Assembly: GCF_016900895.1 (NCBI RefSeq)
Contig: NZ_JAFEUN010000051.1
Location: 1-33,446 of the forward strand
DNA from: Parashewanella hymeniacidonis
Lineage (GTDB): Bacteria > Pseudomonadota > Gammaproteobacteria > Enterobacterales > Shewanellaceae
DNA: 33,446 nucleotides
Direction of reading: 5' to 3'
The translations under genes were made by a program, and so were the position numbers. The first letter of the stretch is position 1; each line of letters opens with the position of its first letter. The notes below the pieces were generated by a model. That model searched no databases, had not been told where the DNA came from, and saw nothing but the letters and a program-made list of their open reading frames with translations. Below are positions 17,368 through 25,900 of the stretch, piece by piece.

Positions 17368-17404
17368 TTAGCGCTGAGCCTTTTCAAAAAAGGGGGTTCA
17401 CCTT

Positions 17405-19333
17405 TTATCTAAAATCTTCCAAATATGTATAACCTTGAAGACCAGCTTCTAGCTCTCCTAGAATACTTTCGCGTTCACTTTCTGAGATATGCTTATTAAC
17501 GAGATCTTCATAAGTCTGCATAAAACCTAAAGCATCAAGATTAACGTACCTGAGAACGTCAGCAACTGTATCGCCGGGTAAGACTGATTCAATGAAGCTA
17601 TTACCATCGTCATCAACACGAACAACCGCTGAATGACTATCACCAAATAGATTATGAATATCACCAAGAATTTCTTGATAAGCCCCCACCAAGAAGAAGC
17701 CAATCAAATAAGGGCTATCAGCATTCCAAGCTGGAACTGGCAGTGTTGTTTCAATACCTTGCCCGTCAACATATTGATCAACAATACCATCAGAATCACA
17801 AGTAATATCAAGCATTACTGCACGGCGTTTTGCTGGCTTATCGAGTCCAGACAGTGGTAACACAGGAAATACTTGATCGATACCCCAAGCATCTGGCAAA
17901 GACTGAAATAATGAGAAGTTAACAAAGAATTTGTCAGCAAGCTTTTCATTCAACTCATCAATAATTGGGCGGTGATATCGATTTTTGCTGTTTAACAGCC
18001 CTTGAATATCATGACAGATACGTAAATTGGTTTGCTCAGCCCACGCTCTTTCAGTTAAAGATAATTGACCTAATGCAAATAATGAATGAGCTTCAGCAAG
18101 ATCACTTTGAGTGTCATGATAGATTTCAATCATCGCACGTTGATTAGCTCGACCTTTCAACTCTTCCCAAGATTGCCACATGTTTTGTAGTAATACTGGT
18201 GCATTTTCTTCTGGAGGTTGAATGTTTTCGGCTTGATATGCCTCAGTACCAATAACATCAGTAATTAAAACGGCATGATGCGCTGTGAGGTGGCGGCCAG
18301 ATTCAGAGATAATTCTCGGCATTGGCTGGTCATATTCATTACAAATATCCATCAATACATGAACTATATTATTGGCATACTCTGTTAGACCATAATTCAT
18401 AGAATTATTACTTTGGCTTCTTGTACCGTCGTAATCGACAGCTAAGCCACCGCCAACATCAAAGCAATCAATTTGAGCTCCGAGCTTACGAAGCTCACAA
18501 TAAAATCGAGCTGCTTCACTTACACCTTGACGAATATCACGGATATTCGCTATTTGAGAACCAAGATGAAAATGTAAAAGCTGTAAACAATCAAGCATAT
18601 CTGCTTGATTGAGTTGATCAATAACAGTGAGTACTTGAGCGGCAGACAAGCCGAACTTAGACTTTTCACCGCCACTTGCTTGCCATTTGCCTTTACCTTG
18701 AAACGCTAGTCGAGCTCTTAAACCTAGTCTAGGTGCGACGCCTAGGTCTTTAGCTTCCTTTAACACCATTTCGAGTTCAGACATTTTTTCTAAAACGATA
18801 TAAACTTTATGTCCGAGTTTCTCACCAATGAGTGCTAAACGAATATATTCATTATCTTTGTATCCATTACAAACAATAACAGAACTGGCCTTTTGCGCCA
18901 TGGCGAGTACAGCCATTAGTTCAGGTTTGCTGCCTGCTTCTAATCCAAGTTGAGGTACTTCTTTTTTTTGCTGACTAGCAAGAATTTCTTCAACAACCGT
19001 CTTTTGTTGATTAACCTTAATTGGATAAACCAATAAATAATCATTTTCATACTCGTATTTGCTAATAGCGTTATTAAATGCGCTACACAAGCTATGAACT
19101 CGATGATGTAAAATTTGTGGGAAACGAATGAGTACGGGCAACGAAATGCCAGCAGCAACCATATCTTGGGCCAGTTTGTTCAGTCCAATTGTATAATCAG
19201 GTCGTGTCGGATCAGGTGCGACATTAACTTCACCTTGATCATCAACACCATAGAAACCCTGACTCCAATGTGCAACATTGTAGCCATCTCTTGCATCATC
19301 AATAGACCAATTGTTCATATTGTATGAGTCCAA
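17405..19333 (-). CDS. speA: SpeA, biosynthetic arginine decarboxylase
   Basis: SpeA is a PLP fold-type III enzyme that decarboxylates arginine to agmatine. It has 642 residues. The PLP lysine is Lys106 in YPIKVNQ. Other family marks are [31 protein letters not shown], the phosphate-binding [25 protein letters not shown] and the active-site CDSDGIVD. A second ATG at codon 6 is possible. It is the first gene of the minus-strand operon speA - AdoMetDC - speB - pdxH, 37 bp before the AdoMetDC gene and divergent from the CvfB-like gene. Confidence 0.97.
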   Translation of the reverse strand: MDSYNMNNWSIDDARDGYNVAHWSQGFYGVDDQGEVNVAPDPTRPDYTIGLNKLAQDMVAAGISLPVLIRFPQILHHRVHSLCSAFNNAISKYEYENDYLLVYPIKVNQQKTVVEEILASQQKKEVPQLGLEAGSKPELMAVLAMAQKASSVIVCNGYKDNEYIRLALIGEKLGHKVYIVLEKMSELEMVLKEAKDLGVAPRLGLRARLAFQGKGKWQASGGEKSKFGLSAAQVLTVIDQLNQADMLDCLQLLHFHLGSQIANIRDIRQGVSEAARFYCELRKLGAQIDCFDVGGGLAVDYDGTRSQSNNSMNYGLTEYANNIVHVLMDICNEYDQPMPRIISESGRHLTAHHAVLITDVIGTEAYQAENIQPPEENAPVLLQNMWQSWEELKGRANQRAMIEIYHDTQSDLAEAHSLFALGQLSLTERAWAEQTNLRICHDIQGLLNSKNRYHRPIIDELNEKLADKFFVNFSLFQSLPDAWGIDQVFPVLPLSGLDKPAKRRAVMLDITCDSDGIVDQYVDGQGIETTLPVPAWNADSPYLIGFFLVGAYQEILGDIHNLFGDSHSAVVRVDDDGNSFIESVLPGDTVADVLRYVNLDALGFMQTYEDLVNKHISESERESILGELEAGLQGYTYLEDFR

Positions 19334-19606
19334 CTATTTATTACTTACAACCGCTTGAAATACAAACAGCACCATGAGTTTCAGCCACACCATCTAAATA
19401 GTATGAGAAAATGCGCAATTAGACACCGAAGATCAAAGGTTTGCAACTAAAGAATAATGATTACAAACGCTAATGAAAAAAATGTATGACTGGTGATTGA
19501 ATAACGCTCAATAAAGCATGTAAATATGCTTAAACAAAGCGATTATAAAATGAATTTATCTCAAAAAACACTTATAATCCTGCAGTTCTAAAATAGAATT
19601 GAGAAA
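19334..19606. promoter_or_regulatory. divergent promoter region, speA and CvfB-like gene
   Basis: No coding region is visible in these 273 bp. On the plus strand TATAAT at 19573-19578 is a perfect -10 for the downstream gene, with a poor -35. An inverted repeat AAGCAT (19514-19519) / ATGCTT (19526-19531) could be an operator. I see no recognisable regulator site for speA. Confidence 0.5.
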
Positions 19607-20440
19607 ATGATGATAGAGCTTGGTAAATATTCCACATTGGAAGTCGTTAAACTGGTCGATTTCGGTGCTTACTTAAACGCTGGCGATTTTGGTCAAGTTT
19701 TACTCCCAAAAAAATATGTTCCTGAAGACACTGATGTTGGAAACGAGCTAAAGGTTTTCTTATATCTTGATTCAAAAGATTTGTTGATAGCAACAACACA
19801 AAGACCTCGTTCACAAGTTGGTCAATTTTCTTATCTAAAAGCAATTGCAACGAATAAGGTCGGTGCATTTCTAGATTGGGGATTAGACAAAGATTTATTA
19901 CTTCCGTTTGCAGAGCAAAATAAGCGCGTTGAGGAAGGACGTTCTTACGTTGTTTATACTTACATTAATCACATTGATGAGCGAATTGTCGCATCGATGA
20001 AGATAGATAAGTTCTTGGATCAAATCGAGCCAGATTACGAAGAAGGACAAGAGGTTAAGTTACTTATTGCTGGTAAATCTGATCTTGGTTACAAAGCCAT
20101 TATAGAAGATCAACATTGGGGACTCGTTTTCTATAATGATATCTTCCAAGATATCAAAATTGGAAAAAAGGTTACTGGTTATATTAAGCGTGTTCGAGAG
20201 GACGGTAAAATTGATTTAACCCTCCAAAAAGCAGACAATCAAAGTTTTGATAAACACACAAACTCTGTTCTTATCAAAATCAAACAAGCAGATGGTTTTT
20301 TACCACTAGGCGATAAAAGTGACCCTGAGCTCATCTACAAAGAGTTTGGATTTAGCAAAAAAATCTATAAGAAAGCGATTGGTAGTTTGTTCAAAGCGAA
20401 ACTTATCACCATTGAAAAAGACGGAATTCATTTAGTTTAG
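19607..20440 (+). CDS. CvfB-like S1 RNA-binding protein
   Basis: The 277-residue protein has three S1-like OB domains (about 2-60, 65-130 and 140-205; for example VVKLVDFGAYLNAG, ATNKVGAFLDWG and GYIKRVREDGKIDLTLQ) and a C-terminal winged-helix region (EFGFSKKIYKKAIGSLFKAKLI). That is the domain order of the CvfB/YitL family, which binds RNA and was named for a virulence regulator in Staphylococcus. The role in gammaproteobacteria is not established. Two ATGs are adjacent at the start. It ends in a hairpin shared with the convergent collar-domain gene. Confidence 0.85.
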   Translation: MMIELGKYSTLEVVKLVDFGAYLNAGDFGQVLLPKKYVPEDTDVGNELKVFLYLDSKDLLIATTQRPRSQVGQFSYLKAIATNKVGAFLDWGLDKDLLLPFAEQNKRVEEGRSYVVYTYINHIDERIVASMKIDKFLDQIEPDYEEGQEVKLLIAGKSDLGYKAIIEDQHWGLVFYNDIFQDIKIGKKVTGYIKRVREDGKIDLTLQKADNQSFDKHTNSVLIKIKQADGFLPLGDKSDPELIYKEFGFSKKIYKKAIGSLFKAKLITIEKDGIHLV

Positions 20441-20453
20441 ACGAGTTAAAATA

Positions 20454-20482
20454 ATGAATAGCCTGTAAAACAGGCTATTCAT
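20454..20482. terminator. bidirectional hairpin between convergent genes
   Basis: ATGAATAGCCTGT (20454-20466) and ACAGGCTATTCAT (20470-20482) are perfect complements around AAA. The flanks are only moderately T-rich, so it is a weaker terminator than the one at 14821. It lies 13 bp after the CvfB-like stop and 4 bp after the collar-domain stop. Confidence 0.75.
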
Positions 20483-20486
20483 ACAT

Positions 20487-21008
20487 TTATACTTTGATGC
20501 ATTGCAGTAAAGCTATATAAGGCGGCATATTATTGTGAGGTGCATTATTCCCCTCTGCTTCTGTCCGTCTTTTTTGATTGAAGCGTATGCCAACGTCATC
20601 CCCTTGGCCTGTAGCAAATTCCGGATCTTTTCCTCTGTCCTCATAGTACCAATCACTATACACGTGAGTATGTCTTGGCAATTCTTGCTTGGTCAACTGG
20701 TGCTTTTCTTCGCCACCAATGTTTCCCAATTCATACACTGACAATCCCTCATGTTGGTCATTGAGTGAAATGGTAAAACGTCCTTTTCCAGGTTCAAATA
20801 CATCCCAACCATTTGGGCAATGTTGTAAGTTAAAGAAAGCAATAGTATTTGCAGGGACAACTTTTCCACTCGAATTTAACTTTTGTTCAAGTGCATTGAG
20901 TTGCTGTTTTAGAGTTAAATTAATTTCAGCCTGTCGTATGTGCTTTTGATAACTGAATATACCAACCACTGCCGTTAATAGAAAAATGAAACCAGAAATG
21001 TATTTCAT
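20487..21008 (-). CDS. membrane-anchored phage tail-collar-domain protein
   Basis: From the second ATG (21008) the protein has 173 residues. An N-terminal signal anchor (MKYISGFIFLLTAVVGIFSY) and a short coiled coil (about 25-46) lead into a tail-collar/microcystin-dependent-protein-like domain. That domain has IAFFNLQHCPNGWD, KGRFTISL, the metal-binding-type LPRHTH (His113, His115) and a C-terminal NNMPPYIALLQCIKV. Such domains normally trimerise phage tail fibres, so a membrane-tethered copy outside any phage is odd. A first ATG at 21038 would add ten residues ahead of the anchor; GGA about 6 bases before 21008 favours the shorter form. It lies about 50 bp after the recombinase gene on the same strand and may share its transcript. 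Function unknown. Confidence 0.75.
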   Translation of the reverse strand: MKYISGFIFLLTAVVGIFSYQKHIRQAEINLTLKQQLNALEQKLNSSGKVVPANTIAFFNLQHCPNGWDVFEPGKGRFTISLNDQHEGLSVYELGNIGGEEKHQLTKQELPRHTHVYSDWYYEDRGKDPEFATGQGDDVGIRFNQKRRTEAEGNNAPHNNMPPYIALLQCIKV

Positions 21009-21061
21009 ATAAAATCCATTTATTATTTTAATAAACAAACCATAACAGATTTGTTTGGTGT

Positions 21062-22213
21062 TTATCTATCCCAACGTGATTTTATCATTGCGCCATCTTC
21101 GGCCAAAATATCGCGACCGTATCGGTAAACCATTTCGATGCTACTCCATCTGCCAGATTGTTGAGCGGCGATATGAGAATGACCTTTCGCTAATAAATCT
21201 TGGCAAGCACCAACACGAGCAGAGTGCCCTGACCATCTTTCGATATTATGAACAATGAACGGATCGAATTGTTTAATATCTACTAGCGCCTTTTGAAATA
21301 TTTTATCTATCGAGTAACCAGAAAGCGGTTTTTGTTGTTCATATTCATTTAAGTTATTATGCCACTTTACCTTATTGGATTTTAAAATAGGACGAAATAT
21401 AACACCTGACATTGGGCTATTTAATTTATTTATATAATTTTTCAATATGTTAATGCACTCTCTGCTTAACATAACTTTGTCAGCCAAACCACTGTGATTT
21501 GTTTTTGTAAATGGAATCGTTAGAATTGCACGCCCATCACTACTGAAGCTCAAATCTGAAAACTTGATACGGGCTAATTCAGATTCCCTGAGTAATGTTT
21601 CATATGAAAAACAAAGCAACGCTAAATTTCTTACATCCGCTAATTTATTGCTCTCTGACCAGAGCTCTATTACTTTATCTAAATGAACTTCTTTAAAGGC
21701 TGCAACTTGTGAAATGACTTCACCTGTACGTGATTTTTGCTTTTTAATTCCTTTTAACAGTTGTCGTATACGTGCGCTTTTAGTGGGAGACGGTAATCCG
21801 GCTGCTTCATGGACTGAATTGACCGCCCAAATGAAAATTTGTAATGAGTTAGCTTTCGAGGTCTTACTTTTTTGAATCAAAAAACGTTCAAAGGTAATGA
21901 CGGATGATGGCAGAAATCGTTCTGAATTGACTGAACACCATTCAACAAATTTATTCCAATTGAACTGAATACTCTTTTTTGAGTTGTCAGAATAAAAATA
22001 TTCATTCTCAAGTGACGAGGTAAACTCACTCAGCAAAAGCGTAACTATCGATTGAATTTTTTCATTATTTTCTTGAGAGGGGGACTCACTTAGAATTTCT
22101 TGTAACTCTGTTTTCAAACCATCATTGGGGTGTTGAAGTTGAGAATAATAGGTTGAGTTATCACCCTTGATAGGTAGTGACTTGTTTATATTTAACGGTT
22201 CAATTTTCATCAT
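21062..22213 (-). CDS. Cre-like tyrosine recombinase
   Basis: The 383-residue protein resembles phage P1 Cre (343 residues) more than typical phage integrases. An N-terminal helical core-binding domain covers about 45-165. The catalytic set is Arg209 in TLLRESELARIKFSDL (Cre: TLLRIAEIARIRVKDI), Lys237 in PFTKTNHSG, His330-x-x-Arg333 in WSGHSARVGACQDLLAKG (Cre: SGHSARVGAARDMARAG), Trp356 (SGRWSS, where Cre has Trp315) and nucleophile Tyr365 (VYRYGRD). The end, EDGAMIKS, parallels Cre ETGAMVRL. Its start overlaps the end of the ribbon-helix-helix gene by 14 bases, so the two are coupled. A 34-bp lox-like palindrome lies upstream of the pair. Confidence 0.93.
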   Translation of the reverse strand: MMKIEPLNINKSLPIKGDNSTYYSQLQHPNDGLKTELQEILSESPSQENNEKIQSIVTLLLSEFTSSLENEYFYSDNSKKSIQFNWNKFVEWCSVNSERFLPSSVITFERFLIQKSKTSKANSLQIFIWAVNSVHEAAGLPSPTKSARIRQLLKGIKKQKSRTGEVISQVAAFKEVHLDKVIELWSESNKLADVRNLALLCFSYETLLRESELARIKFSDLSFSSDGRAILTIPFTKTNHSGLADKVMLSRECINILKNYINKLNSPMSGVIFRPILKSNKVKWHNNLNEYEQQKPLSGYSIDKIFQKALVDIKQFDPFIVHNIERWSGHSARVGACQDLLAKGHSHIAAQQSGRWSSIEMVYRYGRDILAEDGAMIKSRWDR

Positions 22214-22724
22214 CTGACCCTAAGCAATCTATATGGTCATGATATGTATCAACGAGAAACTCAATCGCAGAACTTAAGCTTTCTAGTTTTTCAATTTGTT
22301 TAATTTGCTCAAGTTGCTCATAAATAGGTTTTGCTAATTCAAGACGAACAAGCTTGTTCCTTTTCTTGATTTGACGTAGTTCGAAACGAACTGCACGCCA
22401 GCCTTTTTCTGAGAATATGCGATTCAAATTAATATTAATTACATCAAGGCTTTCAAATTCCGTATCTTTAATGGGTAAAGACTGCAGCTTCTTTAACAAT
22501 AAGCTCGTTTCAGAGATGTAGCTATTTGCGACCTTATCAGTGAGGTTACTATTATAGTTTTCGAATTTTAATACAACATTACTCCTACGAATCTTTTTAA
22601 GAAGGTACGAAGTAATTATTGGAAGGTCGTCTGGTGAAAGTAACAGCAGAGGGCGTCCACGCTTTTTATTTCCATCAACATATTCCCAATGAGGTGTTTT
22701 GTAATTCAAATGCATTACAGACAA
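22200..22724 (-). CDS. putative ribbon-helix-helix DNA-binding partner of the recombinase
   Basis: The 174-residue protein is not one I recognise by name. Near the N-terminus KKRGRP (about residues 20-25) is an AT-hook-like core. The middle is helical and charged. The C-terminal 50 residues (VRLELAKPIYEQLEQIKQ, then LSSAIEFLVDTYHD) have the strand-helix-helix pattern of ribbon-helix-helix proteins, loosely like the MatP C-terminus. It is the first gene of the operon and overlaps the recombinase gene by 14 bases. It may repress the operon through the palindrome at 22809-22842, or act as an accessory or directionality factor. Both ideas are inference. Confidence 0.6.
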   Translation of the reverse strand: MSVMHLNYKTPHWEYVDGNKKRGRPLLLLSPDDLPIITSYLLKKIRRSNVVLKFENYNSNLTDKVANSYISETSLLLKKLQSLPIKDTEFESLDVININLNRIFSEKGWRAVRFELRQIKKRNKLVRLELAKPIYEQLEQIKQIEKLESLSSAIEFLVDTYHDHIDCLGSDDEN

Positions 22725-22808
22725 AGTTCCGATTCATTATTAAGTAGCACCACTACCATAAATAAGCCTTTTAATTTCAAATTTTATGAAAAAAATTCGT
22801 TTATAAAT

Positions 22809-22842
22809 ATAGGTTGATATAATTAGCATTATATCAATTTAT
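22809..22842. repeat. 34-bp loxP/rox-like inverted repeat
   Basis: Left arm ATAGGTTGATATA (22809-22821), spacer ATTAGCAT (22822-22829), right arm TATATCAATTTAT (22830-22842). The arms match each other as inverted repeats at 11 of 13 positions, and the spacer core TAGC is asymmetric. The 13-8-13 layout is exactly that of loxP. The left arm equals the loxP arm at 9 of 13 bases and the right arm at 10 of 13 (loxP from memory). It lies 85 bp upstream of the operon start. A TATAAT on the minus strand (22828-22833) falls inside it, so it could also be the operon's operator. Confidence 0.65.
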
Positions 22843-22885
22843 AATTGTGTGATTCCAACTTAAATTGAATTATTTCGTATAAGTT

Positions 22886-22918
22886 TTATGCAAAAGAAAG
22901 GCCTCATTTAGGAGCCTT
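22886..22918 (-). terminator. probable terminator of hrpA
   Basis: Read on the minus strand, AAGGCTC pairs with GAGGCCTT with one bulged base (22898-22918) and is followed by CTTTCTTTT. It begins 6 bp after the hrpA stop. Confidence 0.65.
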
Positions 22919-22924
22919 ATTAAG

Positions 22925-25900
22925 TTACTTAGTTAAACCGAGTTTAACTAATATTCGTTTCTCTGAAATTGGGTACTTAGTGCCTAATACCTGTGCAAAA
23001 CAGGAAACTCGATATTCTTCAATCATCCATTTTGCTTCCTGTAACTCTTCAGGTATCGAAGCAAGTTTTGGTACTTTCATTAGTTGGGCTTCGAGCGCTT
23101 GTTCAACTTTGTTAATAGAATGCATTTGCAAACGATCCCGCGTTGGGTCAACCGGCAATTTATCCAGACGATTTTCAATAGCTTTCAAATATCGATTGAG
23201 ATCAGGTAGTCGTTGCCAGCCACTTGCTTCAACAAAGCCTTTGAAGATTAAACGATCTAAGTGAGCTTGAATGTCACTCATTGCAAAGGCGATATCTAAA
23301 CTGATTTTTCCTTTTATTCGTTTTTTAATTTTTTGGTGCAGCGTTAGGATCTGCTCTGCTTGCAGTGCTATTTTTTCTGCAGTTGTGTTTAGCTCTGCCC
23401 TTACCCAATCTCGAGCTGAGTTAAAGTCATCTTCGTTTCTTACATCAAGTTGTTTTTCATCTAACAACTGTTGCACTGCAGCATTGATGATATCTTCAAT
23501 CAGAATATTCACTTGGCCAAACGGGTTAAAGTACATCGAAAGTTTGGCCTTATTTGGCAGTTTCTGCTGCAAATGCTTAACCGGAGACGGAATATTTAAT
23601 AGTAGTAACCTACGTAAACCCACTCGGTTAGCTTGGTTTGCCTGGTTTTCATTATCAAATAATTTTATTGCAACCGAATCCTTATTATCAACTAATGCTG
23701 GAAAAGCTTTTACTTCAAAGTTCCCACGCTTTTGCTGAAATTGTTTTGGTAACACACCAAAATTCCAAGATTCAATCTTTTCTTTTTCAATACCTGAATC
23801 AGCTACTTTTCGAATAGCTTGTTTCACTTTTCCTTGAAGCTTATTTTGCAGCGAGACCAAGTCACGGCTTTGGTCAATTAATTTACCGTTATGATCTTCA
23901 ATTTTAAAATTAGCGATTAAATGAGGCGTTAATTGATTAATTTCAAAGTCGGCAGCAGAAATTTTTACGCCACTCATTCTAAGCAACTGCTTACAGAGAG
24001 AAGAAAGTAAATCCATTTCGAAAGGCTTCATTGCTTGAATACAAGCTTGAGCGTAATCTGGTGCTGGAACAAAATTTCGTCGCAGCGTTTTTGGCAATGA
24101 TTTAATGAGTGCAATACACTTTTCTGTTCTTAAGCCTGGAACTAACCAATCAAAATCACGATCTTCAATTTGGTTAAGCAACGCAACAGGGATATGGATT
24201 GAAACACCATCATCTTCATTTCCCGGTTCAAACTGATAACTGATTGGTAAGGTTAAATTACCTTGAATCCAGTTATCCGGAAAATCTAACGTTGATACAT
24301 GATCTGCATCGCGCTTATAAAGCATTTCTGGATCAAAATGTAACAGTTTTGGATTCTCAGATTTTTCAGTATTCCACCATTTATAAAGTGTGGCCGAACT
24401 ATAAATATTGTTCGGAATTAATGGCTCATAGAAGTCGACAAGTACTTGCTCATCAACAAGAATATCTCGTCTTCTTGATTTATGTTCCAACTGTTCAATT
24501 TGTTCTAGTTGCTGTTGATTGTGAACAAAGAAAGGTTCTTTCGTTCTGAATTCTCCATCAGCCAAAGCGCTTCGAATAAAGATTTCTCTTGCTTCGACTG
24601 GTTTAATTTTTCCAAACTGAATTTTACGTTTGTGTACGGTAGTTAAGCCATAAAGTACCTGATTTTCAAAAGCGACAACACTACCCTGCTTAGCTTCGAA
24701 ATGAGGCTCATTATAATTTCTCTTGATCAGATGACCGCCTAAAGACTCAATCCAATCAGGATTTATCTTCGCACAGGTTCTTGCAAATAAACGTGACGTT
24801 TCAGTCAGTTCAGCAGCCATGACCCATTTCGGCCCTTTTTTCGCTAATGGAGAACCTGGAAAAATAAAGAATTTACGATTTCTTGCACCAAGATATTCAT
24901 TGTTTTCAGCTTTAAAACCGATATGACTTAATAAGCCTGAAAGTATTGATTGGTGAAGGGAATCATACTCTGTTTCTGTATTACCTTCGTTTAGCTTCCA
25001 TTTCAAATCATGAACAGCTTGGCGTAATTGAGCATAAAGATCTTGCCATTCACGAATGCGTAAATATGCAAGATACTCAGCTTTACATTTTTTTCTGAAC
25101 TGGCTTGCAGAGTATTCTTTTTGAAGTTCTTTTATATGAGTCCACAAGTTTAACCATGCAACAAAATCAGACTCTTTATCTATATATTTACTGTGAGCTT
25201 CATCGGCAGCTTGTTGTTTTTCAAGTGGTCTTTCTCTCGGATCTTGAATTGATAACCCAGCTGCGATGACCATAACTTGCTGTAGACATCCAAGTTTTTT
25301 GGATTCAATCACCATTCTAGCCAAACGAGGATCAACAGGTAATTGCGCTAATTCACGGCCAAGATGAGTGAGCTTTAATTGCCCATTCGTTTTGGATACT
25401 GCTGTTAACTCTTCTAGCAATAAGAAGCCGTCTTTGATATGGCGTTCATCGGGAGGCTGAATAAATGGAAACCCCCCAATATCACCTAACCCAATAGATA
25501 GCATTTTTAAGATTACTGATGCTAAATTTGTGCGTAAAATTTCAGGATCAGTAAATTCAGGTCTGTTTAAAAAGTCCTGTTCGTCATACAAACGAATGCA
25601 AATACCTGGGCCTACACGACCACAGCGTCCTTGTCTTTGATTGGCACTGGCTTGAGAAATAGGCTCAATGGGTAACCGTTGTACTTTTGTTCGATAACTA
25701 TAGCGACTAATACGAGCAGTGCCCGGATCAATGACATAGCGAATACCGGGAACAGTTAGTGAGGTTTCTGCAACGTTAGTAGCTAAAACGATTCTTCTAC
25801 CAACATGACTTTTGAATACCTTGGATTGTTCACCATACGAGAGTCTGGCATACAAAGGTAAAATTTCAGTATCTCGATATCTCTGCTTGTTCAGTTGTTC

